Assembly (NCBI GenBank): GCA_004296775.1
Contig: RHGE01000031.1
Location: 24,509-88,508, forward strand
Direction: 5' to 3'
Source: Marinilabiliaceae bacterium JC017
Lineage (GTDB): Bacteria > Bacteroidota > Bacteroidia > Bacteroidales > Marinilabiliaceae
DNA: 64,000 nt
The translations under genes were made by a program, and so were the position numbers. Each line of letters begins with the position of its first letter. Position 1 is the stretch's first letter. Positions 34,232-43,424 of this stretch are shown here, one piece after another. The notes under the pieces were generated by a model, which searched no databases, was not told where the DNA came from, and was given only the letters and a program-made list of their open reading frames with translations.

Positions 34232-35680
34232 CTATGCAGTTTTAGCATTTTCATTTTCTGAATTAGTTTCCCCATCATTACCCAAAGTTTTCCCCACAAT
34301 TGTAGCCACCGTAGCATCACCGGTTACATTCACAACGGTTCGAACCATATCCAATATCCGGTCAATGGGTAAAATAATACCAATCCAGGCGGGATTAAGT
34401 CCCACAGAATTTAACACAATCATTAACATAACCAATCCTGCACTGGGAATAGCAGCCGACCCAATACTCGCCATTGATGCAGTAAAAACAATGGTTAATT
34501 GCTGTCCGAAAGTAAGATCAATCATATGCATCTGAGCAAGAAAAACCACTGCCACCGCCTGGTAAAGACTTGTTCCATCCATATTAACCGTGGCACCAAT
34601 GGGCAACACAAAACTACACACCTTGGGATCAACCTTCAGGTTTCCCTCCACACACTCGAGTGTTACCGGCAACGTAGCGGCACTGGAACTGCTTGAAAAA
34701 GCCAATATTTGAGCCGGGCTTATTCCTTTAATGAATTTCTTTAAAGTCATGGAAGGAACAAACAATTTCATGATGGTTGGATAGATAACAAAGGCCATAA
34801 GGATCAATCCACCCAATACACAAAGTGCATAACCAGTGAGCCCTTTGAAAAATTCGAGCATCTTAGCCGGGTTATCACCAGCCATCTCACTCACAATACC
34901 GGCCAACAGGGTAAAAACGAAAAACGGGGCGCCCATCATGATGATATCAACCATACGCAGAAACGTTTCAGTTAACGCCTCCACAATCTGAAAAAGCGGC
35001 TTTCCTTTATCCTTAGGAATAAACAACATGGCAATACCAAAGAAGATGGCAAAAAATATCACATTCAACATCTTGGTGTTATCCTGTAGAACGGCAATCA
35101 CATTATTTGGAACCATATCCTCCACAAACTTCAAAGGACCACTCTCCTGCTCTTTTTTAGCTTGCAACAAACGCTGCTTTACCTCATCCATCTCTTCATA
35201 ACCACGCCGCCGGGCTACTTCCTGCATGATGGCTTTATTCTCATCTTCACAACTGTAACAAAGGCCGTCTTTGGGTGATACACCTTCTGATTGAGCCCAT
35301 AATTCATATGACAACCGATTTTCCAACCGCAGGTGATCGGCAATAAAAGTTCCCGGTTTTAAGACATTCACAAAAATCAACCCGATACTAACTGCCATAA
35401 CGGTAGTGAGTAAATACAGTAGCAATGTCCGAATACCCATCTGCCCCAGATATTTGGGATCACCTAACCCCACAATACCGCCAATGATGGAAAAGAGAAT
35501 TAACGGTACCGCTATAAGCTTTAACAGATTTATAAAGATTCGTCCCCACGGGGCTATCCAATTAGCAGTAAAGGTTGACCAACCAAAATACCCGGACAGT
35601 ATGGCCCACACCACCCCTAACACCAATCCGATAATTATTTTCCAATAAAGCGGTAACTGTTTAATTCTCTTTATAAGCAT
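34232..35680 (-). CDS. Dicarboxylate/amino acid:cation symporter
   Basis: A 482-aa member of the DAACS (GltP/DctA) family: eight or so spans, the re-entrant loop serine-rich motif FSSSSSAATLPVTLE and the substrate/Na site PIGATVNMDGTSLYQAVAVVF (seen as GATVNMDGTSLYQ) are both present. It imports glutamate, aspartate or C4-dicarboxylates with Na+ or H+. An insert at about residues 125-190 with CYSC and a charged helix lengthens a periplasmic loop compared with the usual 420-440 residues. Lies 54 bases downstream of aroC, possibly cotranscribed. Confidence 0.92.
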   Translation of the reverse strand: MLIKRIKQLPLYWKIIIGLVLGVVWAILSGYFGWSTFTANWIAPWGRIFINLLKLIAVPLILFSIIGGIVGLGDPKYLGQMGIRTLLLYLLTTVMAVSIGLIFVNVLKPGTFIADHLRLENRLSYELWAQSEGVSPKDGLCYSCEDENKAIMQEVARRRGYEEMDEVKQRLLQAKKEQESGPLKFVEDMVPNNVIAVLQDNTKMLNVIFFAIFFGIAMLFIPKDKGKPLFQIVEALTETFLRMVDIIMMGAPFFVFTLLAGIVSEMAGDNPAKMLEFFKGLTGYALCVLGGLILMAFVIYPTIMKLFVPSMTLKKFIKGISPAQILAFSSSSSAATLPVTLECVEGNLKVDPKVCSFVLPIGATVNMDGTSLYQAVAVVFLAQMHMIDLTFGQQLTIVFTASMASIGSAAIPSAGLVMLMIVLNSVGLNPAWIGIILPIDRILDMVRTVVNVTGDATVATIVGKTLGNDGETNSENENAKTA

Positions 35681-35734
35681 TCTTCCGTTTTAAAAAAATT
35701 TAAACCTTATTGCCAGCATTATTACTTACCATCT

Positions 35735-36811
35735 CTAACGATACATTTTATTCAACAACATATTATCAACCATTACCATGGCTGCCATGGCCTCCACAAT
35801 TGGCACGGCTCTTGGTAACACACAAGGATCGTGACGCCCCTGGGTAGTAGACACCACCTCTTCCCCATCTTTGGTCACAGTGTGTTGTTCCTTCAATATG
35901 GTAGCAATTGGTTTAAAAGCTACATTAAAATAGATATCCTCCCCATTGGATATGCCGCCCTGAATACCGCCTGAATAATTGGTACGTGTGCGCACCCGGC
36001 CTTCTTCCATGTAGAACTCATCATTGTGTTGAGAGCCTAAAAGCTTTGTCGAACCAAAACCGAGACCATACTCAAATCCTTTTACTGCATTAATGCCCAG
36101 CATTGCTTTTCCCAGTTCGGCATGCAGCTTACCAAATACAGGTTCACCCAAACCTGCCGGTGCATTTTTAATAACACACGAGATAACACCACCCACTGAA
36201 TCTTTATCCTTTCTCACCTCATCGATATAGGCAATCATGCGCTCAGCTGTTTCCTCATCGGGACAACGCACAATATTATTTTCCGTTTTTGATAAGTCGA
36301 GCTGCTGGTATTCTTTTTCCAGTTGAATGGAACCAACACTTGAGGTAAAGGCATTAATCTCGATGCCCTCCTTTTTAAGCATCAGCTTTGCCACAGCCCC
36401 GGCCACTACCCGGGCAATGGTTTCCCGTGCCGAAGAGCGACCGCCACCACGGTAATCACGAATACCGTATTTTGTTTGATAAGTATAATCAGCATGAGAA
36501 GGACGGTAGACATCCTTAATATTACCATAGTCTTTAGAGCGTTGATCTTTATTCCAAATCACAAAACCAATGGGGGTACCAGTTGTTTTTCCTTCAAAGA
36601 CGCCCGAAAGAAACTCCACCTTATCTTTCTCATCACGTGGAGTGGTAATTGCCGACTGTCCGGGACGCCGGCGGTTTAATTCCTGCTGAATGAAGTCTTC
36701 GTCCAACTCAATACCAGGCAGCACGCCTTCAATAACGCCGCCAACAGCTTTTCCATGTGACTCCCCGAATGAAGTCAGCTTAAACAATGTTCCAAAAGAA
36801 TTTCCAGACAT
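35735..36811 (-). CDS. aroC: Chorismate synthase
   Basis: Catalyses the last shikimate-pathway step, EPSP to chorismate with loss of phosphate, using reduced FMN. The 358-aa length and signatures are standard: [16 protein letters not shown] near the N-terminus, [15 protein letters not shown] then [15 protein letters not shown], and a C-terminal [18 protein letters not shown] (each a conserved block). Start at 36811 is supported by the [20 protein letters not shown] opening, the family's usual distance from the first motif. Neighbours are slyD upstream and a symporter downstream. Confidence 0.97.
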   Translation of the reverse strand: MSGNSFGTLFKLTSFGESHGKAVGGVIEGVLPGIELDEDFIQQELNRRRPGQSAITTPRDEKDKVEFLSGVFEGKTTGTPIGFVIWNKDQRSKDYGNIKDVYRPSHADYTYQTKYGIRDYRGGGRSSARETIARVVAGAVAKLMLKKEGIEINAFTSSVGSIQLEKEYQQLDLSKTENNIVRCPDEETAERMIAYIDEVRKDKDSVGGVISCVIKNAPAGLGEPVFGKLHAELGKAMLGINAVKGFEYGLGFGSTKLLGSQHNDEFYMEEGRVRTRTNYSGGIQGGISNGEDIYFNVAFKPIATILKEQHTVTKDGEEVVSTTQGRHDPCVLPRAVPIVEAMAAMVMVDNMLLNKMYR

Positions 36812-36922
36812 ATTAATTATTTGACCGAAATATGTAAAACTATCACAAAAAACACCCCTAAAATAGTTTATTATAAACTCCCCACAAAGGATGCTTATTA
36901 TTCGTTCACCGATTCATACAAA

Positions 36923-36948
36923 AAAAGGGATGATCACTCATCCCTTTT
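36923..36948 (-). terminator. slyD terminator
   Basis: AAAAGGGATGA (36923-36933) pairs with TCATCCCTTTT (36938-36948), loop TCAC; leftward transcripts meet a T-run. Placed 22 bases after the slyD stop. Confidence 0.85.
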
Positions 36949-36970
36949 ATATTCGTTATTGGTTATGCAA

Positions 36971-37501
36971 TTAGCATCCGCCGCATCCACATGAACCACA
37001 ATCAGAGCTGCACTCTCCGGCGTCACAAGCATCAGCGATTTCCTCATCTTTAGCATCACGAACCTCCAGGATAGATCCTTTGAAGAACAAATCATCACCA
37101 GCCAATGGGTGGTTAAAATCCATTTTCACTTTGTCTTCACTTACTTCCAGTACGATACCATTTAGACGGTTACCATGAGCATCCTGCATTGGAATTTGGT
37201 TACCTACTGTCAATAATGACTCGTCAATTTTTCCATCTACTTCGAAAATATTTTGTGGAAGGTCAACAACGGCTTGTGGATTTACTTCACCGTATGCATC
37301 ACCAGCTTTAAGTTCAAAATCGAAAGCATCTCCTGTTTTCAATCCTTCCAATTTTGTTTCGAACATTTCCAGCATTTTACCTGCTCCGAATACAAAACCA
37401 AGAGGATTTGTACTATCAGTTTTCTCAACCAATTCCCCGTCTGCACCATTAATCCTCAACTCATAGGAGAGCGTTACAAATTTGTTTCTTGAAATTTCCA
37501 T
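36971..37501 (-). CDS. slyD: FKBP-type peptidyl-prolyl isomerase, SlyD
   Basis: A 176-aa SlyD-type prolyl isomerase and chaperone. The split FKBP domain is clear: SYELRINGADGELVEKTDSTNPLGFVFGAGKMLEMFE (key parts TNPLGFVFGAG), the inserted flap with AGDAYGEVNPQAVVDLP, and NHPLAGDDLFFKGSILEVRDA (key NHPLAG). The tail EIADACDAGECSSDCGSCGCGGC is Cys-rich and would bind nickel or other metals, as in SlyD involved in hydrogenase maturation. Cytoplasmic. Own terminator downstream. Confidence 0.93.
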   Translation of the reverse strand: MEISRNKFVTLSYELRINGADGELVEKTDSTNPLGFVFGAGKMLEMFETKLEGLKTGDAFDFELKAGDAYGEVNPQAVVDLPQNIFEVDGKIDESLLTVGNQIPMQDAHGNRLNGIVLEVSEDKVKMDFNHPLAGDDLFFKGSILEVRDAKDEEIADACDAGECSSDCGSCGCGGC

Positions 37502-37625
37502 TACAATAGAATTTTAAGCGTGTTATAATCCGTTACAAAGAAACTCAGATTTTTACAACCATCAAACCGATTGCCATAAAAAGACATAAAAATCCGAAAA
37601 TTGTTCACTTAACCTGTTTTTATGG

Positions 37626-37745
37626 ACACACATCCCCTTCCAGCCAGGCTTTGAAACGTTTCACCCGGTCGCGGCTCACTACCAGCTCCTCGCCGGCTTC
37701 CAGTCCTGTTGCTTTGAGTTTTAACCGACTGGTATTACTATGAAT
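37626..37745 (-). pseudogene. Duplicated fragment of a LytTR regulator C-terminus
   Basis: About 110 bases match 38826-38940, the end of the intact LytTR gene, with few substitutions; the stop-codon end and the reading frame for ASRDRVKRFKAWLEGD-like sequence are recognisable. The N-terminal receiver part is absent. This is a remnant of a second regulator or a partial duplication. Confidence 0.75.
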
Positions 37746-37773
37746 AATATCCTGAAAATTTCGATTTTACTAT

Positions 37774-37950
37774 TGGGACGTTGTCCTAAACCCTACTTCA
37801 TTTTTGGCATTGCCCCAAAAACAAAGCAAAAAAGTCTAGGCAAATAAATGCTTCCACCCACCTCCTTGATGAATTTTTTCCAACCCACTGGCCGGAATTC
37901 CCGCATTCATCTTCGTCGCGCCAGCGCCGGCCCGCTTATTTGCCGGGCTC
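37774..37950 (+). repeat. Dispersed repeat family A, copy 1
   Basis: Starts TTGGGACGTTGTCC, then CTACTTCATTTTTGGCATTGCCCCAAAAA (hairpin TTTTTGG/CCAAAAA, given in parts), then TCCACCCACCTCCTTGATGAA, AATTCCCGCATTCAT and GCGCCGGCCCGCTTATTTG. Copies at 38278, 44819, 48157, 63343 and 63918, and a short one at 41060. Confidence 0.85.
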
Positions 37951-38277
37951 CCGCGCTTCCCAACATCAGGGCCTGTCTCACAATCTGGTGATTTGCGTTA
38001 TACATACCTTGCCAATAAATACACCAATATCACCCGTAAGACACTAACAAGGTAGATGGGAACAATGTGGGAATGTTCAATGTGGAGACATGGAATAGGA
38101 GAATGATTTAACACTATCAGGTCCTGCGGACGCTGCCAGGTTGATTAACTTTAATACTGACTGATTATTTTACACGGGAACTGTGACAAGATGCCCTGTC
38201 TGCACTGTTTGTAGTTCTTTGTGTTTCCTTTATGATACATTTTCATTATCATATTTCTGTGAATCTGTGTTTTTACT

Positions 38278-38520
38278 CGGGACGTTGTCCCAAAACCCTA
38301 CTTCATTTTTGGCATTGCCCCAAAAAGAGTAAGTAAAACATTACCTGATATGGGACGTTAGGACAGTTTATGGTATTAAGTCACTCTGTTCACTGTTCAC
38401 TGTTCACTGCTCACTGTATCTCACCTCCTCGATGAATTTTTCCCAACCCACTGGCCGGAATTCCCGCATTCATCTTCGTCGCGCCAGCGCCGGCCCGCTT
38501 ATTTTACCACTCCTTATAAG
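38278..38520 (+). repeat. Dispersed repeat family A, copy 2 (interrupted)
   Basis: The first part (38278-38335) and the second part (about 38420-38510) match copy 1, separated by about 80 bases of unrelated TCACTGTTCACTG sequence. The extension to 38690 (AAAGCGAAGCGCATTAAGTGG, ATCACTAATCGGTATG) is shared with the copy at 44819. Confidence 0.8.
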
Positions 38521-38820
38521 AATTACATTGGGGTAATGCCGATAGATGCTGGACGTAAGGACAGTCCCGTAAAACGGGGATTAAAGGCCAATTAAAAGCG
38601 AAGCGCATTAAGTGGACATTTTAATCACTAATCGGTATGTCCGGGCTCCCGCACTTCCCAACATCATGGTACGACTCGTCTTTTGGATTTTTGGGTTATG
38701 CTGACGATTTGCTCACAGCTTTCTGGTAAGCGTATCAAATCGTGATCGTGTTCTAACTGGGAATGGTTGTGATATAAAGTGATACTTTATAATTGCGAAA
38801 AAATGGCACTTTCTTATTAG

Positions 38821-39603
38821 CTATTTACAATCCCCTTCCAGCCAGGCTTTGAAGTGTTTCACCCGGTCGCGGCTCACTACCAGCTCCTCGCCGGCTTCCA
38901 GTCCCGTTGCTTTGAGTTTTAACCTACTGGCACTATGAGACACAATATCTTGTATTCCATCCAGCCGGACGATAGCTTTTCGGTTGATGCGAAAAAAGTG
39001 AACGGGATGCAACTGTCCCTCCAACTGATCCAAGGATTGATCTATTCCATACCGGTGTCCGTCACCCACACACAAATAGGTGTTTTTAGCCTGACTGATA
39101 ATGGCTACAATATCCTGAACGGGAATAAGTTTAATGCGTGGTCCCACACGTACCACAAAACGTTCCTTAAAATTCCCGGCCTGCATACTTACAGAGGTAT
39201 TGAGAATGGCTTGCCGAACGGCTTCCTGGACAGCTTCATTGAGCGGCACAGTGTTCTGCCTGAATTTCTGTACGGCATTCTCCAGCTCTTCCTCATCAAC
39301 GGGTTTCAACAGGTAATCCACACTGTTTACCTTAAAGGCCTGGATGGCATACTCATCATAGGCAGTGGTGAAGATGACCGGGAAACGAAATTCACTCTTT
39401 TTAAACAATTCGAAGCTGAGCCCGTCGCCTAATCGTATATCGAAAAAGCCCAGGTCGGGATGCTCATGGTTATTCAGCCATTGAAGGGTACCTTCTACCG
39501 AATGGGTAAGGCCCGCCACTTCTATGTCGGGAGATAATGCTTTCAGCATATTATGCAGCCGTTCTGCGGCCAGGGGTTCATCTTCTACAATCAGGACTTT
39601 CAT
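38821..39603 (-). CDS. LytTR-type response regulator
   Basis: A 260-aa regulator: receiver domain residues 1-120 (phospho-acceptor Asp in DLGFFDIRLGDG; TTAYDEYAIQAFKVNSVDYLLKPV with the conserved Thr/Lys), then a LytTR DNA-binding domain (about 150-258; IVAIISQAKNTYLCVGDG, HFFRINRKAIVRLD). It would bind DNA as a dimer after phosphorylation by the kinase encoded upstream. The two genes are separated by a 336-base minisatellite instead of the usual overlap. Confidence 0.92.
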   Translation of the reverse strand: MKVLIVEDEPLAAERLHNMLKALSPDIEVAGLTHSVEGTLQWLNNHEHPDLGFFDIRLGDGLSFELFKKSEFRFPVIFTTAYDEYAIQAFKVNSVDYLLKPVDEEELENAVQKFRQNTVPLNEAVQEAVRQAILNTSVSMQAGNFKERFVVRVGPRIKLIPVQDIVAIISQAKNTYLCVGDGHRYGIDQSLDQLEGQLHPVHFFRINRKAIVRLDGIQDIVSHSASRLKLKATGLEAGEELVVSRDRVKHFKAWLEGDCK

Positions 39604-39939
39604 GGAAAAATAAATATGAGACGGTTAGATAATAGATTTTGAGATAAGAGACGGTTAGATGTTTGGATGTTGGACGTGGAGATGTTCGATGTTGGACGTG
39701 GAGACGTGGGGATGTTCGATGTTTGGATGTTGGACGTGGGGATGTTCGATATTGGATGTGGAGACGTTCGATGTTCGATGTGGGGACGTTCGATGTTGGA
39801 CGTGGGGATGTTCGATGTTGGACGTGGAGACGTTTGGATGTTCGACGTGGGGATATTCGATGTTGGACGTGGAGACGTTTGGATGTTCGACGTGGGGACG
39901 TGGGATGTTCGACGTGGGGACGTGAGATGTTTCATGGGA
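39604..39939. repeat. Minisatellite between kinase and regulator genes
   Basis: About 280 bases (39655-39930) built from variants of GATGTTCGATGTTGGACGTGG and GATGTTTGGATGTTGGACG, with GAGAC or GGGAC linkers. Frames on both strands are open only because the units lack stops; the predicted peptides (for example PTSNIQTSPRP repeats) have no support as genes. It splits an otherwise standard two-component operon. Confidence 0.85.
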
Positions 39940-40968
39940 TTAGTTTTTGATTAAGGGTAGTTTGACATCGAAGTGGGCGCTGCTTTCCTCTACTTTCACT
40001 TCTTTACCGGTGAGGTAGTGGTAGCGGTGTTTCAGGTTTTGCAACCCGATTTGGGAGCTTTCTCCTGCGGGTGCTTTTCGTTGCAGGTTATTCCGCACGC
40101 CTATATAATCATCTTCAAAATAGATTTCCAGATTTAATGGTTTATCGGGGGTAAAACTGTTGTGCTTGAAGGCATTTTCAACCAACATCTGCACCGAAAG
40201 GGGTACAACAAGAGCGCCGTTTAACTCACACGCGTTGATTTCGGTGCTGAAACCTTTGCCAAAACGCATACTTTGCAGGTATATGTAACGGCTTACAATT
40301 TTCATCTCTTTACCGACACCGATTACTTCCTGCTGCTTCAACTGCAGAAGGTCTCGGTAAAAGGCCGACAGCTCCTTCACAAATTTCTTTGCCATAACGG
40401 TATCCTTATCAATGAGGGAGGTGAGCACATTCAAACTATTAAACAAGAAATGAGGATTTACCTGGTTCTTCAAGGCTTCGTATTGCAGGGCCAGTGCTTC
40501 CCGCTTAAGTTCTTCTTTGTTCTGAAGCGCTTCGCGCCATTGGAGAAAAAACGAACGGGCATAAAACCACAAGGCGATGAAATAAAGAATGGCGTACTCT
40601 CCATAAATAATCATTTTCAGAACGGGGAAAAATTCTTCCATTGACAAGCCTTCTACCAGACCATACCAAATACCATTCACAAAAAAGATAACCAGGGTGG
40701 AATAAAGGGTGGTAACAGCAAAGGCTATGAGAATGCTGCGAAATGGCTGTTGAATCCATCGAATATACTTCGCTTCAAACCAGTTGAACACATATTTATT
40801 ACAGAACAAACCATACCCCAGCATGAGGGAGTAACCTATGTTATTTAGCACCATGGTCAAATTGGTGATGCAGGAAGGACAAGACAGGTACAGAAAGGTT
40901 AATCCAATGCCAATGGAAAAAAGGCCAAAAATCAGGAGGCGATAGAGGATGGTTTTTAATTTTTGCAT
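39940..40968 (-). CDS. LytS-type sensor histidine kinase
   Basis: A 342-aa membrane kinase: four hydrophobic helices in the first 150 residues, a linker helix, then the His_kinase block NPHFLFNSLNVLTSLI (phospho-acceptor His in NPHFLFN) and a C-terminal HATPase with VENAFKHNSF (N box) and GLQNLKHRY (G box). It senses through its membrane part and phosphorylates the LytTR regulator encoded downstream. The N-terminal helices carry several Cys residues (CPSC), possibly redox- or metal-related. Confidence 0.92.
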   Translation of the reverse strand: MQKLKTILYRLLIFGLFSIGIGLTFLYLSCPSCITNLTMVLNNIGYSLMLGYGLFCNKYVFNWFEAKYIRWIQQPFRSILIAFAVTTLYSTLVIFFVNGIWYGLVEGLSMEEFFPVLKMIIYGEYAILYFIALWFYARSFFLQWREALQNKEELKREALALQYEALKNQVNPHFLFNSLNVLTSLIDKDTVMAKKFVKELSAFYRDLLQLKQQEVIGVGKEMKIVSRYIYLQSMRFGKGFSTEINACELNGALVVPLSVQMLVENAFKHNSFTPDKPLNLEIYFEDDYIGVRNNLQRKAPAGESSQIGLQNLKHRYHYLTGKEVKVEESSAHFDVKLPLIKN

Positions 40969-41059
40969 AGGTGTAAAATTAATGTTTTGAAACGAATGAG
41001 GTTCATGAGAAACTACAATTAATATGAATTCGATTATAAACTTAAACTAATTAGTATAT

Positions 41060-41187
41060 CCGGGACGTTGTCCCAAAAACCTACTTACTTTTTGGCATTG
41101 CCCTAATCTGGATAATCCAGAAAAGTACACAGATATGAGTATCAAGTATCAAGATATTTGCATGACCGACGTTGCAATATCCTGCTA
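41060..41187 (+). repeat. Short family A copy joined to a family B copy
   Basis: GGGACGTTGTCCC and TTTTTGGCATTGCCC mark family A; from 41101 the sequence switches to the family B variant CCTAATCTGGATAATCCAG...GACGTTGCAATATCCTGC. The same pair, in the other order, lies at 63203-63520. Confidence 0.75.
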
Positions 41188-41202
41188 TGGATGGTATAAG
41201 GC

Positions 41203-41230
41203 ACAGATTGCAAATCTGCGCCAGCGAGGG
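41203..41230 (+). repeat. Small hairpin repeat, CAGATT-GCA-AATCTG, copy a
   Basis: Perfect 6-bp stem around GCA, then tail CGCCAGCGAGGG. Identical to the copy at 41589. Confidence 0.8.
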
Positions 41231-41588
41231 AAAACAGATAGAAACACTTAGAGATAAATGGAGATACATTGAAACAGATAGAAATATTTTGAAACAACTT
41301 GTAATTACCAAAGAAAAATCTCAGTGTCTCAGCGCCTCCCCAGTGAATAATGAATCTTGTAAAAACAACAAACTAAAAGCAACATCCCTCGAAGAGGCTT
41401 TTTTCAGGATACTCCTGAAAAAACATAGATCCTCACTGGTTATATTACAATCAAACCACCTCGATTTTCATTGCATACTCAATGAAAATCACTCCTCCTA
41501 ATTCTTTCAGGAGGAAATAAAAGTGACCGGGCCAAAAAAAAATAAATTACGAGTATTTGATTTATATCCAGCGAAGGATATTATAAGG

Positions 41589-41617
41589 CACAGATTGCAA
41601 ATCTGCGCCAGCGAGGG
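41589..41617 (+). repeat. Small hairpin repeat, CAGATT-GCA-AATCTG, copy b
   Basis: Perfect stem and the same CGCCAGCGAGGG tail as at 41203; both are preceded by TATAAGGCA. Confidence 0.8.
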
Positions 41618-41678
41618 CATCTCATAGAGATCTGCGGAAATCTGCGTGAAACCAAAGGTACTGGTAGCGACTTTACAG

Positions 41679-42111
41679 GAAGATTTCTGAGCCTCAGAAT
41701 ACACCAAACGACCTCGCGGGAACATTTCTGAGCCTCAGAAAACGTCAAACGACCTCGCGGGAACATTTCTGAGCCTCAGAAAACGTCAAACGACCTTGCG
41801 GGGACATTTCTGAGCCTCAGAAAACGCCAAACGACCTTGCGAGAACATTTCTGAACCTCAGAAAACGCCAAACGACCTTGCGAGAACATTTCTGAGCCTC
41901 AGAAAACGCCAAACGACCTCGCGGGAACATTTCTGAGCCTCAGAATACACCAAACGACCTTGCGAGAAGGTTTCGCGGGCTCGCGGAAACACCAAACGAC
42001 CTCGCGAGAAGGTTTCGCGGGCTCGCGGAAACACCAAACGACCTCTCGAGAAGGTTTCGCGGGTTCGCGGAAACACCAAACGACCTTGCGGGAAGGTTTC
42101 GCGGGCTCGCG
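41679..42111. repeat. Tandem array: seven 41-bp units then three and a half 42-bp units
   Basis: Units of the first type are 41 bp and carry the palindrome TTCTGAGCCTCAGAA; units of the second type are 42 bp and carry a different hairpin (GTTT-CGCG...CGCG-G-AAAC). Both share the linker CAAACGACCT(C/T)GCG. The units are nearly identical with no unique spacers, so this is a minisatellite and not a CRISPR array. The last unit is cut 23 bases before the IS3 element. Confidence 0.88.
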
Positions 42112-42510
42112 ATGTGTTCTATTGCTTTCGCCTTTGTAATTCCCTAAAATAGCTTGACAGATTTTTACTCTATTTCTTTGGAGAGGGCACAAACATAACA
42201 TTTAATTCTGAAAGAAAAACAAGAGTTGTTGTTAATCCTGATTTTACCTTCCCCAATTGTTGCTATTTCTGCCTGATTCTGCATGTTTATCGTTATTGCT
42301 GATACTGGCATTAAATGTTCATGATATCCCTGATCCATCTGCGGTTTTTTATTCTTATTTCTTTTTTTTCAAACACTGTTTTTGATATGCCACCAATAAG
42401 CTTACAGGCGATGGGTAGCAAGGATTTTGGTAAAAATACGATCCGCTTGCCGGATGGAGATTTTTATCAAAACCCGAAGGGCTTGTCCTTGTATCCCATT
42501 GACTGGGAGC

Positions 42511-43419
42511 TTAGTTTTGCTTTTCAAAAGCAGGGGTAACCCGTCTGTTTTTTTTCTTAATCCAGTGCTTTTTCATCACACCCGTGTGGGTATGGGCCTG
42601 TATGGGTGTCATCATATCACAGCTGCGGTGTGGACGGTGATAGTTATACTTTTCAATGGCCTTTTTTACAGCTTCCAAAGCATGTGCATGATCCCGGAAA
42701 GTATCAGCCAATTCATACTCATCTTTTAAAATACCATTGACCCGTTCGGCAACCGCATTTTCATAAGGGTCTCCGTTTTCTGTCATGGAAATGTTGATAT
42801 TAGCGCCGTTTAAGTAGTTCACATAGTCGTAGCAACAATACTGTATGCCCCGGTCAGAGTGATGAATCAAATCCTTTGAGACACCTTCATTGGAAATAGC
42901 CATTTTCAGGGCATTTAAAGCTCCTTTGCTGGTTAAGTCAGGCCAAAGACACCATCCCACAATCTTTTTTGAATAATTATCGGTAATGAGTGACAAATAC
43001 GAAAAGCCTTCCAATGTGCGGATATACGTGATATCACTTACCCAGACTTTCCCAGCAGACTGCACCTCCACGGTACTGGCAATGTTGGGGTATTTCCGAT
43101 AAAGGTGATTGGAATTGGTCGTTTTGGGTTTGCGCCGTCGTTTTCTGATCATAAGCCCATGAGCACGTAAAAGTTCATAAAACTTGTCCCTCCCATATTT
43201 GATTCCATGTTCTTCTAAAAACGGAGTCATTAAAACCAATAATTTCTCACCACCCATGCGCGGATGTATGTCCCGTAACCGGGTGGCTTCCGTTAATATA
43301 AGCACTTCATGCATGTGTAATGCAGAGTGACGTTTTTTACTGTCATAATATGCCTGGCGAGATACCCCAAACAGTCCACATAATTGCTTTTTCGAAGAAA
43401 GCGGATACATGTGGGCCAA
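42511..43419 (-). CDS. IS3 transposase OrfB (DDE integrase)
   Basis: 302 aa as read from the first ATG. Has an HTH_21-like N-terminal part and the DDE catalytic core: WVSDITYIRT (first Asp), HHSDRGIQYCC (second Asp) and NGDPYENAVAERVNGILKDE (Glu in the NAVAE block). The true product is probably an OrfAB fusion made by frameshifting, because the frame is open upstream of this ATG and continues into a slippery site inside the end of orfA. Intact, so the element may still move. Confidence 0.93.
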   Translation of the reverse strand: MAHMYPLSSKKQLCGLFGVSRQAYYDSKKRHSALHMHEVLILTEATRLRDIHPRMGGEKLLVLMTPFLEEHGIKYGRDKFYELLRAHGLMIRKRRRKPKTTNSNHLYRKYPNIASTVEVQSAGKVWVSDITYIRTLEGFSYLSLITDNYSKKIVGWCLWPDLTSKGALNALKMAISNEGVSKDLIHHSDRGIQYCCYDYVNYLNGANINISMTENGDPYENAVAERVNGILKDEYELADTFRDHAHALEAVKKAIEKYNYHRPHRSCDMMTPIQAHTHTGVMKKHWIKKKNRRVTPAFEKQN

Positions 43420-43424
43420 TACAT

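Larger units (their letters stand above)
37502..38820. other. 1.3-kb intergenic region with repeats and a regulator fragment
   Basis: No intact gene. Contains a fragment matching the end of the LytTR regulator (37626-37745), two copies of dispersed family A (37774-37950 and 38278-38520), a piece of family B (about 38008-38050), a TCACTGTTCACTG simple repeat (about 38380-38418), and a stretch (38090-38280) that recurs at 47945-48155. Confidence 0.7.
40969..42134. other. 1.2-kb repeat-filled intergenic region
   Basis: No gene supported. Contains short family A (41060-41100) and family B (41101-41187) copies side by side, two small hairpin repeats (41203 and 41589), a stretch related inversely to 19680 (about 41370-41400), a hairpin relative (about 41500-41530), and the 41/42-bp tandem array (41679-42111) into whose end the IS3 element has inserted. 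Confidence 0.75.

Noticed and set aside
39600..39935. 111-codon minus-strand gene and three plus-strand genes in the minisatellite
   Set aside because: All frames are open because the repeat unit lacks stops in several frames; peptides are simple repeats without start context.
41679..42111. Possible CRISPR array (regular 41/42-bp units)
   Set aside because: Units are nearly identical along their whole length; there are no unique spacers alternating with a constant repeat, so this is a tandem minisatellite.
42315..42539. 74-codon plus-strand gene inside the IS3 element
   Set aside because: No family match and overlap with orfB; noted only as part of the unusual IS tail.
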